Assembly (NCBI RefSeq): GCF_000283655.1
Contig: NC_016622.1
Span: forward strand, 632,501-696,500
Direction of reading: 5' to 3'
Source: Azospirillum lipoferum 4B
GTDB taxonomy: Bacteria; Pseudomonadota; Alphaproteobacteria; Azospirillales; Azospirillaceae
DNA length: 64,000 bases
The position numbers and the translations under genes were made by a program. The stretch's first letter is position 1. Each line of letters starts with the position of its first letter. Below the pieces are notes generated by a model that was not told the origin of the DNA, did not search any database, and saw only the letters and a program-made list of their open reading frames with translations. This document shows positions 40,202-48,894 of this stretch, in pieces.

Positions 40202-41125
40202 TTACTGGCGCGGGAAGCGCAGGAGGCCCGGTTCCACCAACCGCGCCCGCTGCCCGTCGAGATCGGCCCGAGCTGCCCGGACGACGAGCGGTGTCTCCAC
40301 GTCAGTGAAGTCGATGTCGAACATCGGACCGAGCTGGCGGCGCACCCCTTCGCCGCGGTTGGCGGCCAGCGCTGAGAAGTTGCGCGTCAGCATCCGCCGG
40401 GACGGCAGGATCAACGCCTTTCCGGCGCTATGCGGCGGCAGCACCCAAAGGTCGGCGGTCGGGGAATCGACCAGATCCAGCCAGTCGGCCCCCCTCCATA
40501 CGGCGCGCAACGCCCGCCGCTGCTCCAGGAAGGCCTCGACCCGGTTCTCGTCCTCCATGACCCTGCGGTACTCGTCCATGAGGTCGGCCAGGACATCCAA
40601 CGATCCCAGGGAGATCGGCCAATGGTCGGCGAGGAGTGCCGGCGAGGGGGTGCCGAAGGCCGTGCAGTCCGAGGTCGTGCCGGTCGAGGTCATGCCGTCC
40701 GGCGCCGCGGCGCGAGGCTCGCGAACGCGGTTGGCCGACTGTTCCCGCGACCGCATCTCCCCCTGCTGGCGAACGTCCGCCCGAAGCACGCTCACTTGGC
40801 CTCCGAGGTCCTTCACCATTCCATTGATGTCCCTCACCGCCATATCCATGCCCTGAACCTTTTCGGTCAGCTTGTGCAGTGCACGGATGAGTTCGGCGTT
40901 CTCCGTCTCTAGGGTCCTGCGTTGCGGGTGCAACGTGCGCCAGACCGGCATGAACAGCGCGCCGACGATCACGCCCCAGAGGAAGGCAGCCAGAACGTAC
41001 GTGCCGGTCAGCCACGCACCGGATTCCGCCCCGCCGGACGGATCGGCGGCAAGCACGGCGGCCGGCGTGCCCGCGATGTACGCCGTTGCGCAAGCGCCGG
41101 CCATCAGGATCCGGCGCCCGATCAT
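40202..41125 (-). CDS. Membrane-anchored coiled-coil protein of island operon
   Basis: Not recognised; 307 residues. The N-terminus looks like a signal sequence (MIGRRILMAGACATAYIAGTPAAVLA), followed by one membrane helix (TGTYVLAAFLWGVIVGALFM, about 41-60) and a coiled coil (ETENAELIRALHKLTEKVQGMDMAVRDIN, about 74-120). The remaining cytoplasmic-looking half is globular (LADLMDEYRRVMEDENRVEAFLEQRRALRAVW), ending VVRAARADLDGQRARLVEPGLLRFPRQ. Its start overlaps the stop of the large actin-like gene by four bases (ATGA), indicating coupled translation. It may link the nucleotidases to the stator pair encoded after it. Confidence 0.75.
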   Translation of the reverse strand: MIGRRILMAGACATAYIAGTPAAVLAADPSGGAESGAWLTGTYVLAAFLWGVIVGALFMPVWRTLHPQRRTLETENAELIRALHKLTEKVQGMDMAVRDINGMVKDLGGQVSVLRADVRQQGEMRSREQSANRVREPRAAAPDGMTSTGTTSDCTAFGTPSPALLADHWPISLGSLDVLADLMDEYRRVMEDENRVEAFLEQRRALRAVWRGADWLDLVDSPTADLWVLPPHSAGKALILPSRRMLTRNFSALAANRGEGVRRQLGPMFDIDFTDVETPLVVRAARADLDGQRARLVEPGLLRFPRQ

Positions 41126-44100
41126 TGGATGAACTGCCTGTTCACGTTGAGATACGTGTTCAGCGCCCGCAGCGCGAGGATGAACGGCGGCTCGATGCCC
41201 ATGGTGCGGACAGCATCCTTGCCGCGCCGGAACATGGCGGCGGCCTGGTTGCGCTCAGCCACCAGGGCTTCGTTAACCTGGGTCTTGACGTGGGACTTGA
41301 TCACCGTGTCGAACGGCACGATCCGGCCCAGTTCGGACCTGTAGCAGGTGACGAAGCGTTCGAGCTGGCTGAGGTCGCCGCAACGCCATTCCGCCGTGGG
41401 GTCGAGCATGTCGGCGCGGCTGTCCCATGTGCAGGGCTTACCCCCGATCAGGATCGACTCGCCGATGATCGAGGGGGGCAGTTCCTCCTGGTTGTAGCGC
41501 AGTTCCGCGGCGTCGGCCCGGTCGATCAGCAGCCCGAAGGCGACTTCTTCCTTCGGGTTCTTGCTGTAGGACAGCGTCAGGTGCTGTTCGGGAACGCCGT
41601 TGTCCTTACCGAGCCCGGCAGCGGTGTTGAACAGCGCGGTCATGCGCTCGGCCACTGTGGTGCCGACGAGCTCCCGCATCATCAGACTGCCACGACCGCC
41701 GTAGCAGACCTGGATGGTGCCGGCGTCGGCGCTGCACACGCCAGAGCGGACCAGCGCCCCGTACACCAGTCCGACGTAGTACAGCAGGCCCGCCATCGCG
41801 AATTCGACGGTGGCGTGCAGTCCCTTCGCCCCAGGCGTTCCACCGATGGCCGCACGCTCCTTCTGGAAGGCCTTGCTGAAGGTGTCGCTGTTGACGAAGA
41901 CCTCGGTCGCGTTGAAGACTCTCTGGGTTTCCTGCACGGTCGTCTGGAACTCTTCGTACGCCTCGCGCAGCGACTGGCTCTGCCGCGTCAGGGCGAGGAT
42001 GTATTCCTTCTGCCGCGCGAGGTAGCCGATCACGATATCCCGGCCGGCGAAGCGGACCGAACTGCGCCACACGAGCCTGCGGGACTGCCACAGCGAGATG
42101 TCGGTGGTGCCGCCGCCCACGTCGAACGTCACCACGGTGCCGGTCAAGGCGATGCCGTGGCTGTGGAAGTACAGTGCGGCGCAGACGCTCTCCGGGCTGG
42201 TCCGGGTCTCATCGGGCGCCGGCACGTTCTGCTGCGAGGACAGCGCCGTCCCCAGCGCTTCGGGAATGATGCCGGTATAGTCGGCAAGCTGCTCGCCCTT
42301 GAACGCTTCGGGGTAGGAGAAGAACCAATGGACGTCGGCGGGATTCATCCCCTCCGCCGCGGCCTCGGCCATCGCCTCCAACGCCGCTTGGGCAAGGAAA
42401 TCCTGGCGGCGGTTACGGTCCTCGGGAATCTCCGACCATTTGAGATCGAAGCGCAACGCCGAGTTGCCGTCGCCGCGCAGCGCGTTCAGCGTTACTTGCA
42501 CATCGCGGACGTAGTAGATCCGTTCGGTCCACAGCGGCCAGCGCGGCATGCCCTCGTTCGGCAGGTTGCTGCGATCCTGAAGCACGGACTGGAACGGCAG
42601 CGGCCGGTCGCTCAGTGGCAGGAACTCCAGGGCATGCTCGTCCTGCGCCTCGGTGGCCTGCTCCTGGCCACGGAAGGGTGAGATGCAACGGTCGCGGAAG
42701 ACCACCCGCTCCGGCGGGCGGCTGTCGCGCCGGTAAAAGATGCAGGTGTTCGTTGTTCCGAAATCGACGCCAATTTTCCAGTTCGACGGCTTTCGCGGAG
42801 CGACCTGCTTGGCCTCCGCCGCCAGGATCAGGCCGACCGGCAGGCGGGTTTTCAGGCCGCCGGCCTCGACTGCGGCGACGGTGCAGAGGATCGCTTCCGG
42901 CTGCTGGGTCATGAGCACCATGGCCCGCACCTGTTGCCGCTCCTCGCGGAGCATGCGCCGGCGCTTGCCGTCGAGGATCGCCGTTTCCAGGCCCTGGGGC
43001 AGCCGGGCCGCGTTGGCGACGCGGTGCGCGGCGGGGGCGGCCGGCTTCAGGGCGGTCAGCAGGTCGGAACGCGTGACCGGGAGCGTCGGCGTCAGGCTCT
43101 CCTCCGGATTGACGCCGTAGAACAGGTAATAATAGTCCCAATGAACCGACTGGAAGTCGGGCCAGACCGACAGGCTGGCCGGCGATGATGCGCGGTGCGC
43201 CTTCGGGTAGAATCGCGACAGCTGGCAAGGACGGCTGTTCTCCCGGTCGTCCAGCAGTTCGACCCGAAGCATCACGCGATACCCGCCGCCCTCCGGCCGG
43301 ATGACGACGCGCTCCCGCAACTCCGACGGCGGGAACAGAAGGAGCGCCAGCGGCGTCAACGGCAGGGTGAAGGATTCCGCGGCACCGTGCGTGGTGATGG
43401 CGCCTTCGCTCAGATGGCACAGGGCCGGCGTGAAGAGATCGTCGATGCCGATGGCGAGGAAGCCGCCCGCCGCGGCCCCGTCGATAACCCTCTGGCGGTG
43501 GGCCGGGTGGCGCAACGCCGTCTCAAGTGTGTCGGTGTCCCAAGCGCGGATGGCCGAGGAGGTGCTATTGAGGAGGCTGGGGAGCCGCTCGTCCAGCAGC
43601 AGAATGCCGGCGAGTGCTTTCCGAAACTCGGCGCGCGTCGGGATCGCGGTGTCGTAGCGCTGGCGCGGAATCAGCGCTTCGAAGTGGTTGATGAGGGAGT
43701 AGAGAGGCGGCGGCAGTTCGAATTGCTGCGGAACCGAGTACACCTCGGTGTCGTCCAGCGACAGACGACCCTTCTGCCCCATGGCCTTGGCGAACGTCCG
43801 TTCGAGCGCTTCGGCGAATTCTTCGAGCCGGGTCAGCAGCTGCGACAGGCGCCGGTCCCGCGGGCCATCGGTTTCCAACGGGCGCAACCCCTGCTGCAGA
43901 GCCTTTGCGTAGCGGGCGATGAGCCCGAGTTCCTCGGGCGTCAGGTTGTCGGCGCACAGCGGATCGTCCAGGCCGCCGCCCGGCGACGTGCGCCATTCGA
44001 TCGTCGCGTCCAGCGCCGCCTCGTGCCCTCGAACCGGACAGATGAGGACGTGCGGCACGATCATCGCCAGCGGCCGGCCGTCGAGCGTGAGGAAGCCGAT

Positions 44101-44526
44101 CTTCGACCATGTCTGCGTGGCGACGAGCGAACACGCCGGGCGCAGGCTGTGAGCGACCCTCACGAACATCGAGCTGCCGTCATCGGGCTCCGCCAGCGCC
44201 TGGACATCGATGAGGCGGCTCTGCAAGGCCATGCCCCGCTGCGCTGACAGCGCAAGCAGGCCGATTAGCCCACGCCATTCGCGCACGCTGCGGCGATGCA
44301 GGGGATGGCTGACGTCGAGCAGCGCGCTCTCGAACACCATCGCCTGTGCCCACACGTCGGGAATGGACAGCAGATCTTCGTCACTTTGCCCTTCCGGCTG
44401 CTGTGCGAGACACTGGGCCAGCTTTCCAAGCCACTCGTAACCCGTTTCCTGGACCCAGACGCCTGGCGTTTCCGGCGAAGGGAGAGCGTCGGAATTGAGG
44501 GGAGAGAGCAGATGCTGCGTGGGCAT
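41122..44526 (-). CDS. Large protein with C-terminal actin/Hsp70-like ATPase domain (SrfB-like)
   Basis: 1134 residues, no membrane helix. The N-terminal 575 residues are unrecognised. The C-terminal half has actin-superfamily motifs: phosphate-1 loop KIGVDFGTTNTCIFY at about 584-598 and phosphate-2 loop FDVGGGTTDISLW at about 801-813, with later blocks (GLLYYVGLVYGALV, QVCYGGRGSLM) in the expected order. Size and layout resemble proteins annotated as virulence factor SrfB. Such domains bind ATP and can act as chaperones or filament formers. Start ATG 44526 has AAGGAT upstream and lies 48 bases after the tubulin-like gene. Confidence 0.85.
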   Translation of the reverse strand: MPTQHLLSPLNSDALPSPETPGVWVQETGYEWLGKLAQCLAQQPEGQSDEDLLSIPDVWAQAMVFESALLDVSHPLHRRSVREWRGLIGLLALSAQRGMALQSRLIDVQALAEPDDGSSMFVRVAHSLRPACSLVATQTWSKIGFLTLDGRPLAMIVPHVLICPVRGHEAALDATIEWRTSPGGGLDDPLCADNLTPEELGLIARYAKALQQGLRPLETDGPRDRRLSQLLTRLEEFAEALERTFAKAMGQKGRLSLDDTEVYSVPQQFELPPPLYSLINHFEALIPRQRYDTAIPTRAEFRKALAGILLLDERLPSLLNSTSSAIRAWDTDTLETALRHPAHRQRVIDGAAAGGFLAIGIDDLFTPALCHLSEGAITTHGAAESFTLPLTPLALLLFPPSELRERVVIRPEGGGYRVMLRVELLDDRENSRPCQLSRFYPKAHRASSPASLSVWPDFQSVHWDYYYLFYGVNPEESLTPTLPVTRSDLLTALKPAAPAAHRVANAARLPQGLETAILDGKRRRMLREERQQVRAMVLMTQQPEAILCTVAAVEAGGLKTRLPVGLILAAEAKQVAPRKPSNWKIGVDFGTTNTCIFYRRDSRPPERVVFRDRCISPFRGQEQATEAQDEHALEFLPLSDRPLPFQSVLQDRSNLPNEGMPRWPLWTERIYYVRDVQVTLNALRGDGNSALRFDLKWSEIPEDRNRRQDFLAQAALEAMAEAAAEGMNPADVHWFFSYPEAFKGEQLADYTGIIPEALGTALSSQQNVPAPDETRTSPESVCAALYFHSHGIALTGTVVTFDVGGGTTDISLWQSRRLVWRSSVRFAGRDIVIGYLARQKEYILALTRQSQSLREAYEEFQTTVQETQRVFNATEVFVNSDTFSKAFQKERAAIGGTPGAKGLHATVEFAMAGLLYYVGLVYGALVRSGVCSADAGTIQVCYGGRGSLMMRELVGTTVAERMTALFNTAAGLGKDNGVPEQHLTLSYSKNPKEEVAFGLLIDRADAAELRYNQEELPPSIIGESILIGGKPCTWDSRADMLDPTAEWRCGDLSQLERFVTCYRSELGRIVPFDTVIKSHVKTQVNEALVAERNQAAAMFRRGKDAVRTMGIEPPFILALRALNTYLNVNRQFIQ

Positions 44527-44574
44527 CAGGCGGTATCCTTGGGCAGAACCGAACGACGGGTTGGCCGGAAGAGG

Positions 44575-46128
44575 TCAGGTCGGGCGTATCAGGGGCTTCC
44601 CGTCGCCTAGCCTGCACTGGTCGAAGAGCGCTTCAACGAATGCCGACAGCCCCTCGGAACCGGCCGGGGGGACGGCCGCGTTGAGATTGTCGAGAATTCT
44701 GTCGAACGATGCCGTTCCCGGGACCGAGTCCGTCACCAGATCGGCGAACACGGGTTTGGCGCGCCCGAACAGTTCGTCCTGAAGGGCGAGCAGCCCTCGC
44801 TCATCCGGCACGCCGTCGGCGCCGACGGCATTGTCGTTGAACAGGTCGACGGCCAAGCCGTCGTGACTGCTGCAACGAACCAGCGTGACCATCCAGCGCA
44901 GGAACGCATGGCAATAGCTGTCCAGCTTCGTCCGGGCGAGCTGCGCCGAATCGCCGTCGAGCTGGGCGTGCGTGTCGGCGAGAAGCCTGCGGTACCAGGA
45001 ATGCCGCTCGTAGCGCCAGTGGACGGAGCGGTCGAGCAGCGGCGCGTAGATGGCACGAAAGGCTACGGCGAAGCGCAGCAACCCTCCCAAGGCGGCTTTG
45101 ACGTCGCTGCTGGCGCCGGGGGGGCTGGCGATAGCGGGCAGATCGTCCCAGGTCAGGGTTGGCGCCGCATTTCTGGCAATGTGCAGTACCTTCGCATTGG
45201 GAATGGCGCCGCCGTGGAAGAAGCCGGCAGCGGCGAGCGCGCCGTAGAGTTCCGGAAGCAGGGGCGGGTTGCATTGCGCCCTTCCCCCCGTGCGCGACGC
45301 GGGGAGAGGCAAGAGCCGGGGCCAGCCGAACATGAAAAGGTTGTCGAACGCCGGCCCGGCCGGCCCCGGCTTGGACAGCAGATCCTGGTAGTGTTCGAGC
45401 GCGCCCCGCGACTGATGGATGAAGGCTCCGGAATGCGCGATGATCGCCCCCGAATCCGTTGGCGGGGCGTAGCTGAAATAGGGAAGGGCCAGCGCCCCCG
45501 AGATCGTCACCCGGGGTGAGTTCAGGGCCTCCCGAAGGCGGCGTGCGATGACCGGAAAACCCGACGCCCCGGTTCCACCGAAGACCGACCCGACCAGGAA
45601 GATCCGCACGTCGCGGTTCTGGTTCGCATCCTGCTGAGCGGCGAAGACGTCCTGCCAGAACTCGTCGTCCGATTCCACCCGTGCACCGATGACGGCCGCG
45701 CCGATCGCCGGCCGCGCCCGGAACCCATGCGACAGATCCATTTCCTGCTCTTCGCGCAGGTAAAGAGCGTCGAACAGATCGCGGCCGTCGTCCTCCATCC
45801 GCGAGTGATGGAAGAGATCCCGCATTGAAGTGATTCCGGCCGGAACCTGCGACCAGGATGCCCCGGACACCGCCGTCTGTACCGAGGTGCGGAACAGCGG
45901 AGCCTTGGGGGACAACTGGCTGTTGCCGGGATTGCGCAGCGTTGCGCGTGTAACCTGATACAGCTTGAGCAGGTCCTTCGTGCGCTCAAGGTTCCCGTTG
46001 CTGGAGTCCGGGTCCACGAAGCCCATCCACAGCTCCTCGGGTCCCAGCCCCGCGGCGCAGAGGTGAAGCATCGCCTCGCCGCAACGGGCGCCGGTGCCGC
46101 CGACGCCGATGAAATAGCACTTGGTCAT
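44575..46128 (-). CDS. Tubulin/FtsZ-superfamily-like protein
   Basis: 517 residues from ATG 46128, overlapping the preceding gene's stop by four bases (ATGA). The N-terminus KCYFIGVGGTGARCGEAMLHL (about 3-22) gives a nucleotide-binding glycine loop, and LVGSVFGGTGASGFPVIARRL (about 178-198) carries the tubulin signature loop GGTGAS. Further family-like features are FVDPDSSNGN and a long helical C-terminal half. It is too divergent to be a division FtsZ and lacks membrane helices. I place it among tubulin-like (Tubulin_2-type) proteins; GTP binding is expected, polymerisation is possible. It has an actin-like partner in the same operon. Confidence 0.82.
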   Translation of the reverse strand: MTKCYFIGVGGTGARCGEAMLHLCAAGLGPEELWMGFVDPDSSNGNLERTKDLLKLYQVTRATLRNPGNSQLSPKAPLFRTSVQTAVSGASWSQVPAGITSMRDLFHHSRMEDDGRDLFDALYLREEQEMDLSHGFRARPAIGAAVIGARVESDDEFWQDVFAAQQDANQNRDVRIFLVGSVFGGTGASGFPVIARRLREALNSPRVTISGALALPYFSYAPPTDSGAIIAHSGAFIHQSRGALEHYQDLLSKPGPAGPAFDNLFMFGWPRLLPLPASRTGGRAQCNPPLLPELYGALAAAGFFHGGAIPNAKVLHIARNAAPTLTWDDLPAIASPPGASSDVKAALGGLLRFAVAFRAIYAPLLDRSVHWRYERHSWYRRLLADTHAQLDGDSAQLARTKLDSYCHAFLRWMVTLVRCSSHDGLAVDLFNDNAVGADGVPDERGLLALQDELFGRAKPVFADLVTDSVPGTASFDRILDNLNAAVPPAGSEGLSAFVEALFDQCRLGDGKPLIRPT

Positions 46129-46640
46129 GATTGTCTCCGCATGAACAGCCGGTTGCGGAAGAGGACAGACGGCCGCATCGTCGGCCGTGTGGCAAGGAAC
46201 GTCGCCAAGTAATAGAATAAAAGGAACAAGACCAGCGCCATGAGGACGATGTGGGTCGTGTAGCTGGTGCGCATTGCGTAAAAGAGCTGGTCGATCTCGT
46301 AATAGACGATGCCGGCGGTGACGATCATGAAGAACAGGGTGTTGAAGACCCAGAACGGCGACAGTGTCGGGACGTCCTTCGGGTGGTGCACGGATTTGAA
46401 AAGCGCGCATAGAAGCCAGACGAGCGATGCCAGGATGGCGGTGCCGACGCTGGACACGGTGACCACCCCCAGCCCGAAGCGCAGATCCTCAAGGGCGAAG
46501 CGCAACGACCTTCCATTGATCTTTTCGTCCATCAAGGGAGCAAACAAGCCGGGATCCAGCATGTTGAGCAGCGCAACGATGGTGACGCCCGCAAGGACCT
46601 GAATGAACACGGTCAACAGGATGGGACTGAATTTCTTCAT
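46125..46640 (-). CDS. Four-helix membrane protein of island operon
   Basis: 171 residues, not recognised. Four membrane helices: ILLTVFIQVLAGVTIVALL, VVTVSSVGTAILASLVWLL, FWVFNTLFFMIVTAGIVYY and HIVLMALVLFLLFYYLATFL. There is a short basic C-terminus (TRPTMRPSVLFRNRLFMRRQS). It lies 12 bases after the vWA lipoprotein gene, and its stop overlaps the tubulin-like start, so all three should be translated together. A membrane dock for the tubulin-like protein is a reasonable guess only. Confidence 0.78.
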   Translation of the reverse strand: MKKFSPILLTVFIQVLAGVTIVALLNMLDPGLFAPLMDEKINGRSLRFALEDLRFGLGVVTVSSVGTAILASLVWLLCALFKSVHHPKDVPTLSPFWVFNTLFFMIVTAGIVYYEIDQLFYAMRTSYTTHIVLMALVLFLLFYYLATFLATRPTMRPSVLFRNRLFMRRQS

Positions 46641-46652
46641 CGCTGCCTGTCC

Positions 46653-48206
46653 TCAGTCCAGTTTGAAAGCTATGCGGAACGCGTGAATACGCTCCGCCGA
46701 GTAATTGTCGCGGATAATGCGGACCATCAGATCGTTCAGCGAGAGCAGGTTCAGGGTCGGGAACAGAAACCGGTCGGCGCTCTCGGCCGCCTCGACCTTT
46801 TCTGGTTCGGGCGCCGCCTTGGATCCCTTGGCCGGCAAGCGCGTGGTCAGCTTCTTTTCCCTTTGCGCCAAGCGGTCGAGCAGAGCCTTTTCCTGGCTGG
46901 CGTCATACCCCCATTCCTGAATCCAATGCCGCACGGGCGGTGCCGGCTGGAGAGCGGGGATCATGACGGCGGCGTCCAGCGTGTAGGGGACCTTCGGGCG
47001 CAAGCCGTATGTCGCCGCCGGTTGGGGGAAGACGTCAAACGACAGCCGATCCGTTTTGCCCTGGGTCAACCGGAGAAGACCGGGATGATCGTCGTCTTCG
47101 ACCCAGCCGTTCTCGCACCCATGCCGGCCGTCCCCGAAGAAATGAAGGGTGGATTTGGCCGATGCTTGGGTGATGTCCGGCACGGCGGCCTGGGCGGCAT
47201 CCCAGCCGGTTTTGGTGTCCTCCTGTTCCAGCGTCACCTCGGCGCCGCCGGCGCGCCGGCCGATGGCGATCTGCTCGACTGCGGTGTGCGGCACGTCCTT
47301 GGACAGCAGCGATGCCGTCGCGGCTCCGTCACGCAGGTCGATCCGCTGCACCCAGCCCCGCTTGGGCAAGGGGCGGCGCGAGTAGACGGCTAGGTGATGG
47401 CTGCCGGCGGGCATGCCTTCCAGAACCTCGGACCGCAGGGTGTCGTACATGGACCGAACCCTGGCGTCGGGGCCGACCAGCAGCACGTAGAAGGGCCGGA
47501 AGCCGTTGGTGAGCTGAACCCCGCTGGGCGTGGTGGCGAGGTCGAACACTCGCCCGTTGAAAGGCGCCTGCACGCCGATGATGGCTACGGTCAGATCCTT
47601 GTGCAGGATGTCGGCCAAAGTTTTGCGCAGCGGGCCCGAATCCCCGCCGTGCACCTCGGCCGCGCTCAGGAAAAGGTCGCTGACGATAACGCTGGTCGTG
47701 TCCGATTCCGAGGCCGCACGCCGCAGCACCTCGTGCAGATGGGTGGCGCCGGCCGACACTTGCGTGTTCGAGCCGCCGGCCTGGGTCCGGTAAAAGCCGT
47801 CGCTGAGGATCTCGGCTTCCAGCTTGCCGGAATGGGGGCGCGGCTCAATGCCGGTGGCGAACCGGAAGACCTGCATGCCTATAGCCGACCGCGCGAGGCT
47901 CTGCGGCAGGAAGCGGAGGGCTTCGAGGTAGGGCGATTCACCCCGGACGGTGACAAAGCCCCGCATCGAGCCCGATCCGTCGAGGTAGAGATGAACCGGG
48001 CCGCCTATGTCCACCGCACCGCGCGGGAGCATTGCGGACGCTTCCTTCGGGGGCAGGGGAAGGCATCCCGGCCGCTTGTCCTGACAGGCCGCCGCAAAAA
48101 GGCATATGGCGCCGAGAAGGCCGAACCGCACCGTCGTTCGCCGCCACGTCGCTGCACGCGGTGCGGCGTGGCCGGGGCTGTGGAGCCTGTTACCGGAGGT
48201 TCCCAT
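46653..48206 (-). CDS. vWA-domain lipoprotein, first gene of island operon
   Basis: 517 residues. A lipoprotein signal VRFGLLGAICLFAAAC gives a lipobox with Cys41; because 25 residues precede the hydrophobic stretch, a GTG start at 48131 is a real alternative to ATG 48206. The von Willebrand A-like domain begins near 70 with the metal-site motif HLYLDGSGSMRGF (DGSGS at 76-80) and has VSAGATHLHEVL and TTSVIVSDLFLS in later MIDAS positions. The rest is beta-rich and unrecognised, ending in LLSLNDLMVRIIRDNYSAERIHAFRIAFKLD. It should sit in the periplasm anchored to a membrane and bind a protein partner. Confidence 0.85.
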   Translation of the reverse strand: MGTSGNRLHSPGHAAPRAATWRRTTVRFGLLGAICLFAAACQDKRPGCLPLPPKEASAMLPRGAVDIGGPVHLYLDGSGSMRGFVTVRGESPYLEALRFLPQSLARSAIGMQVFRFATGIEPRPHSGKLEAEILSDGFYRTQAGGSNTQVSAGATHLHEVLRRAASESDTTSVIVSDLFLSAAEVHGGDSGPLRKTLADILHKDLTVAIIGVQAPFNGRVFDLATTPSGVQLTNGFRPFYVLLVGPDARVRSMYDTLRSEVLEGMPAGSHHLAVYSRRPLPKRGWVQRIDLRDGAATASLLSKDVPHTAVEQIAIGRRAGGAEVTLEQEDTKTGWDAAQAAVPDITQASAKSTLHFFGDGRHGCENGWVEDDDHPGLLRLTQGKTDRLSFDVFPQPAATYGLRPKVPYTLDAAVMIPALQPAPPVRHWIQEWGYDASQEKALLDRLAQREKKLTTRLPAKGSKAAPEPEKVEAAESADRFLFPTLNLLSLNDLMVRIIRDNYSAERIHAFRIAFKLD

Positions 48207-48485
48207 CGTGTTCAGCCGTCTGCCTCAAAAAATGCAGCAAAGGTATAGACTAGATCCACGCTGGATCGATGCCTCGCCCACAATGAATGCACATTGCAAA
48301 GCATTCGTTCAAGATATTTCTTCAAATGTATTAAATACATAGGTGTTCAAGGCGAATGATGGTCAGGGATGCGAGAGGATATCTTGAGCCGTGCGGTGTT
48401 TTGACGCTGCTTTGCTGATGTCGCTTGCTGGACATCTGAAAAATGGCAAGGCGTTCCGGATACAAATTCCGGCTGATCGTTTTTC
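48207..48485 (-). promoter_or_regulatory. AT-rich control region of the seven-gene operon
   Basis: No gene on either strand. Several perfect inverted repeats lie upstream of the operon start: ATGTATTAAATACAT (48326-48340), GAATGC-N10-GCATTC (48285-48306) and GATCCA-CGC-TGGATC (48253-48267). They look like operators for a dimeric repressor or activator. The AT-rich flanks suit a promoter, but I cannot assign -35/-10 boxes with certainty. Confidence 0.5.
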
Positions 48486-48539
48486 TTGCACGCGAAAAGA
48501 GATGTGCTATCGAGTGCGGTGCAGGATGAGGAGGGTGCG

Positions 48540-48818
48540 GTGGTCGCGCGTGAGTACCGGTTCGATGCAGCCGCACTGGAAATATGGAGAGCCTCCGGTG
48601 CTCCCATGGCGGCAGTTGAAGAGTTGGTAATTCGCCTCCTTCAGGCGGATCCGGCGCTGACCGGCCTGGAGGTCTCCCCTTGGAAGGGCCAGGACCAGGG
48701 GTGGGACCTTCTGGTGACAGCCGAACTGGGCTCGACCTGGATACCGGCGGGACGTTCCGGCTGGATCGTCGGAAATGCCCGGACTTATGTAGCATCCGCC
48801 ACCATGGCCGGCGGGTGA
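48540..48818 (+). CDS. Small hypothetical protein
   Basis: 92 residues from GTG 48540, which has GAGGAGGG six bases upstream; the frame is open to a TTG at 48486. Sequence: VVAREYRFDAAALEIWRASG then ELVIRLLQADPALTGLEVSPWKG and SGWIVGNARTYVASATMAGG. It has no membrane helix or known motif. It is divergent from the seven-gene operon and ends just before the IS1595-type gene. It could be a small soluble partner or regulator of the operon; existence is moderately likely. Confidence 0.45.
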   Translation: MVAREYRFDAAALEIWRASGAPMAAVEELVIRLLQADPALTGLEVSPWKGQDQGWDLLVTAELGSTWIPAGRSGWIVGNARTYVASATMAGG

Positions 48819-48894
48819 TCTGGCCGGGTGAGTACAAATCATGAACTTGACGATTCACAGCGGAGTCGTGGCCGGGTAGACTCGGGCAATCACC

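Noticed and set aside
41086-42681. Plus-strand open frame of about 531 codons inside the actin-like gene
   Set aside because: Shadow of the minus-strand gene, which has clear ATPase loops; no ribosome site or motifs on the plus strand.
44575-46128. Naming the tubulin-like gene ftsZ
   Set aside because: Only the glycine-rich loops resemble tubulins; length, C-terminus and context differ from division FtsZ.
36988-48206. Calling the operon a Zorya defence system
   Set aside because: Only the stator pair resembles Zorya; none of the accessory ZorC-ZorG type proteins is recognisable, and five other genes do not belong to known Zorya types.
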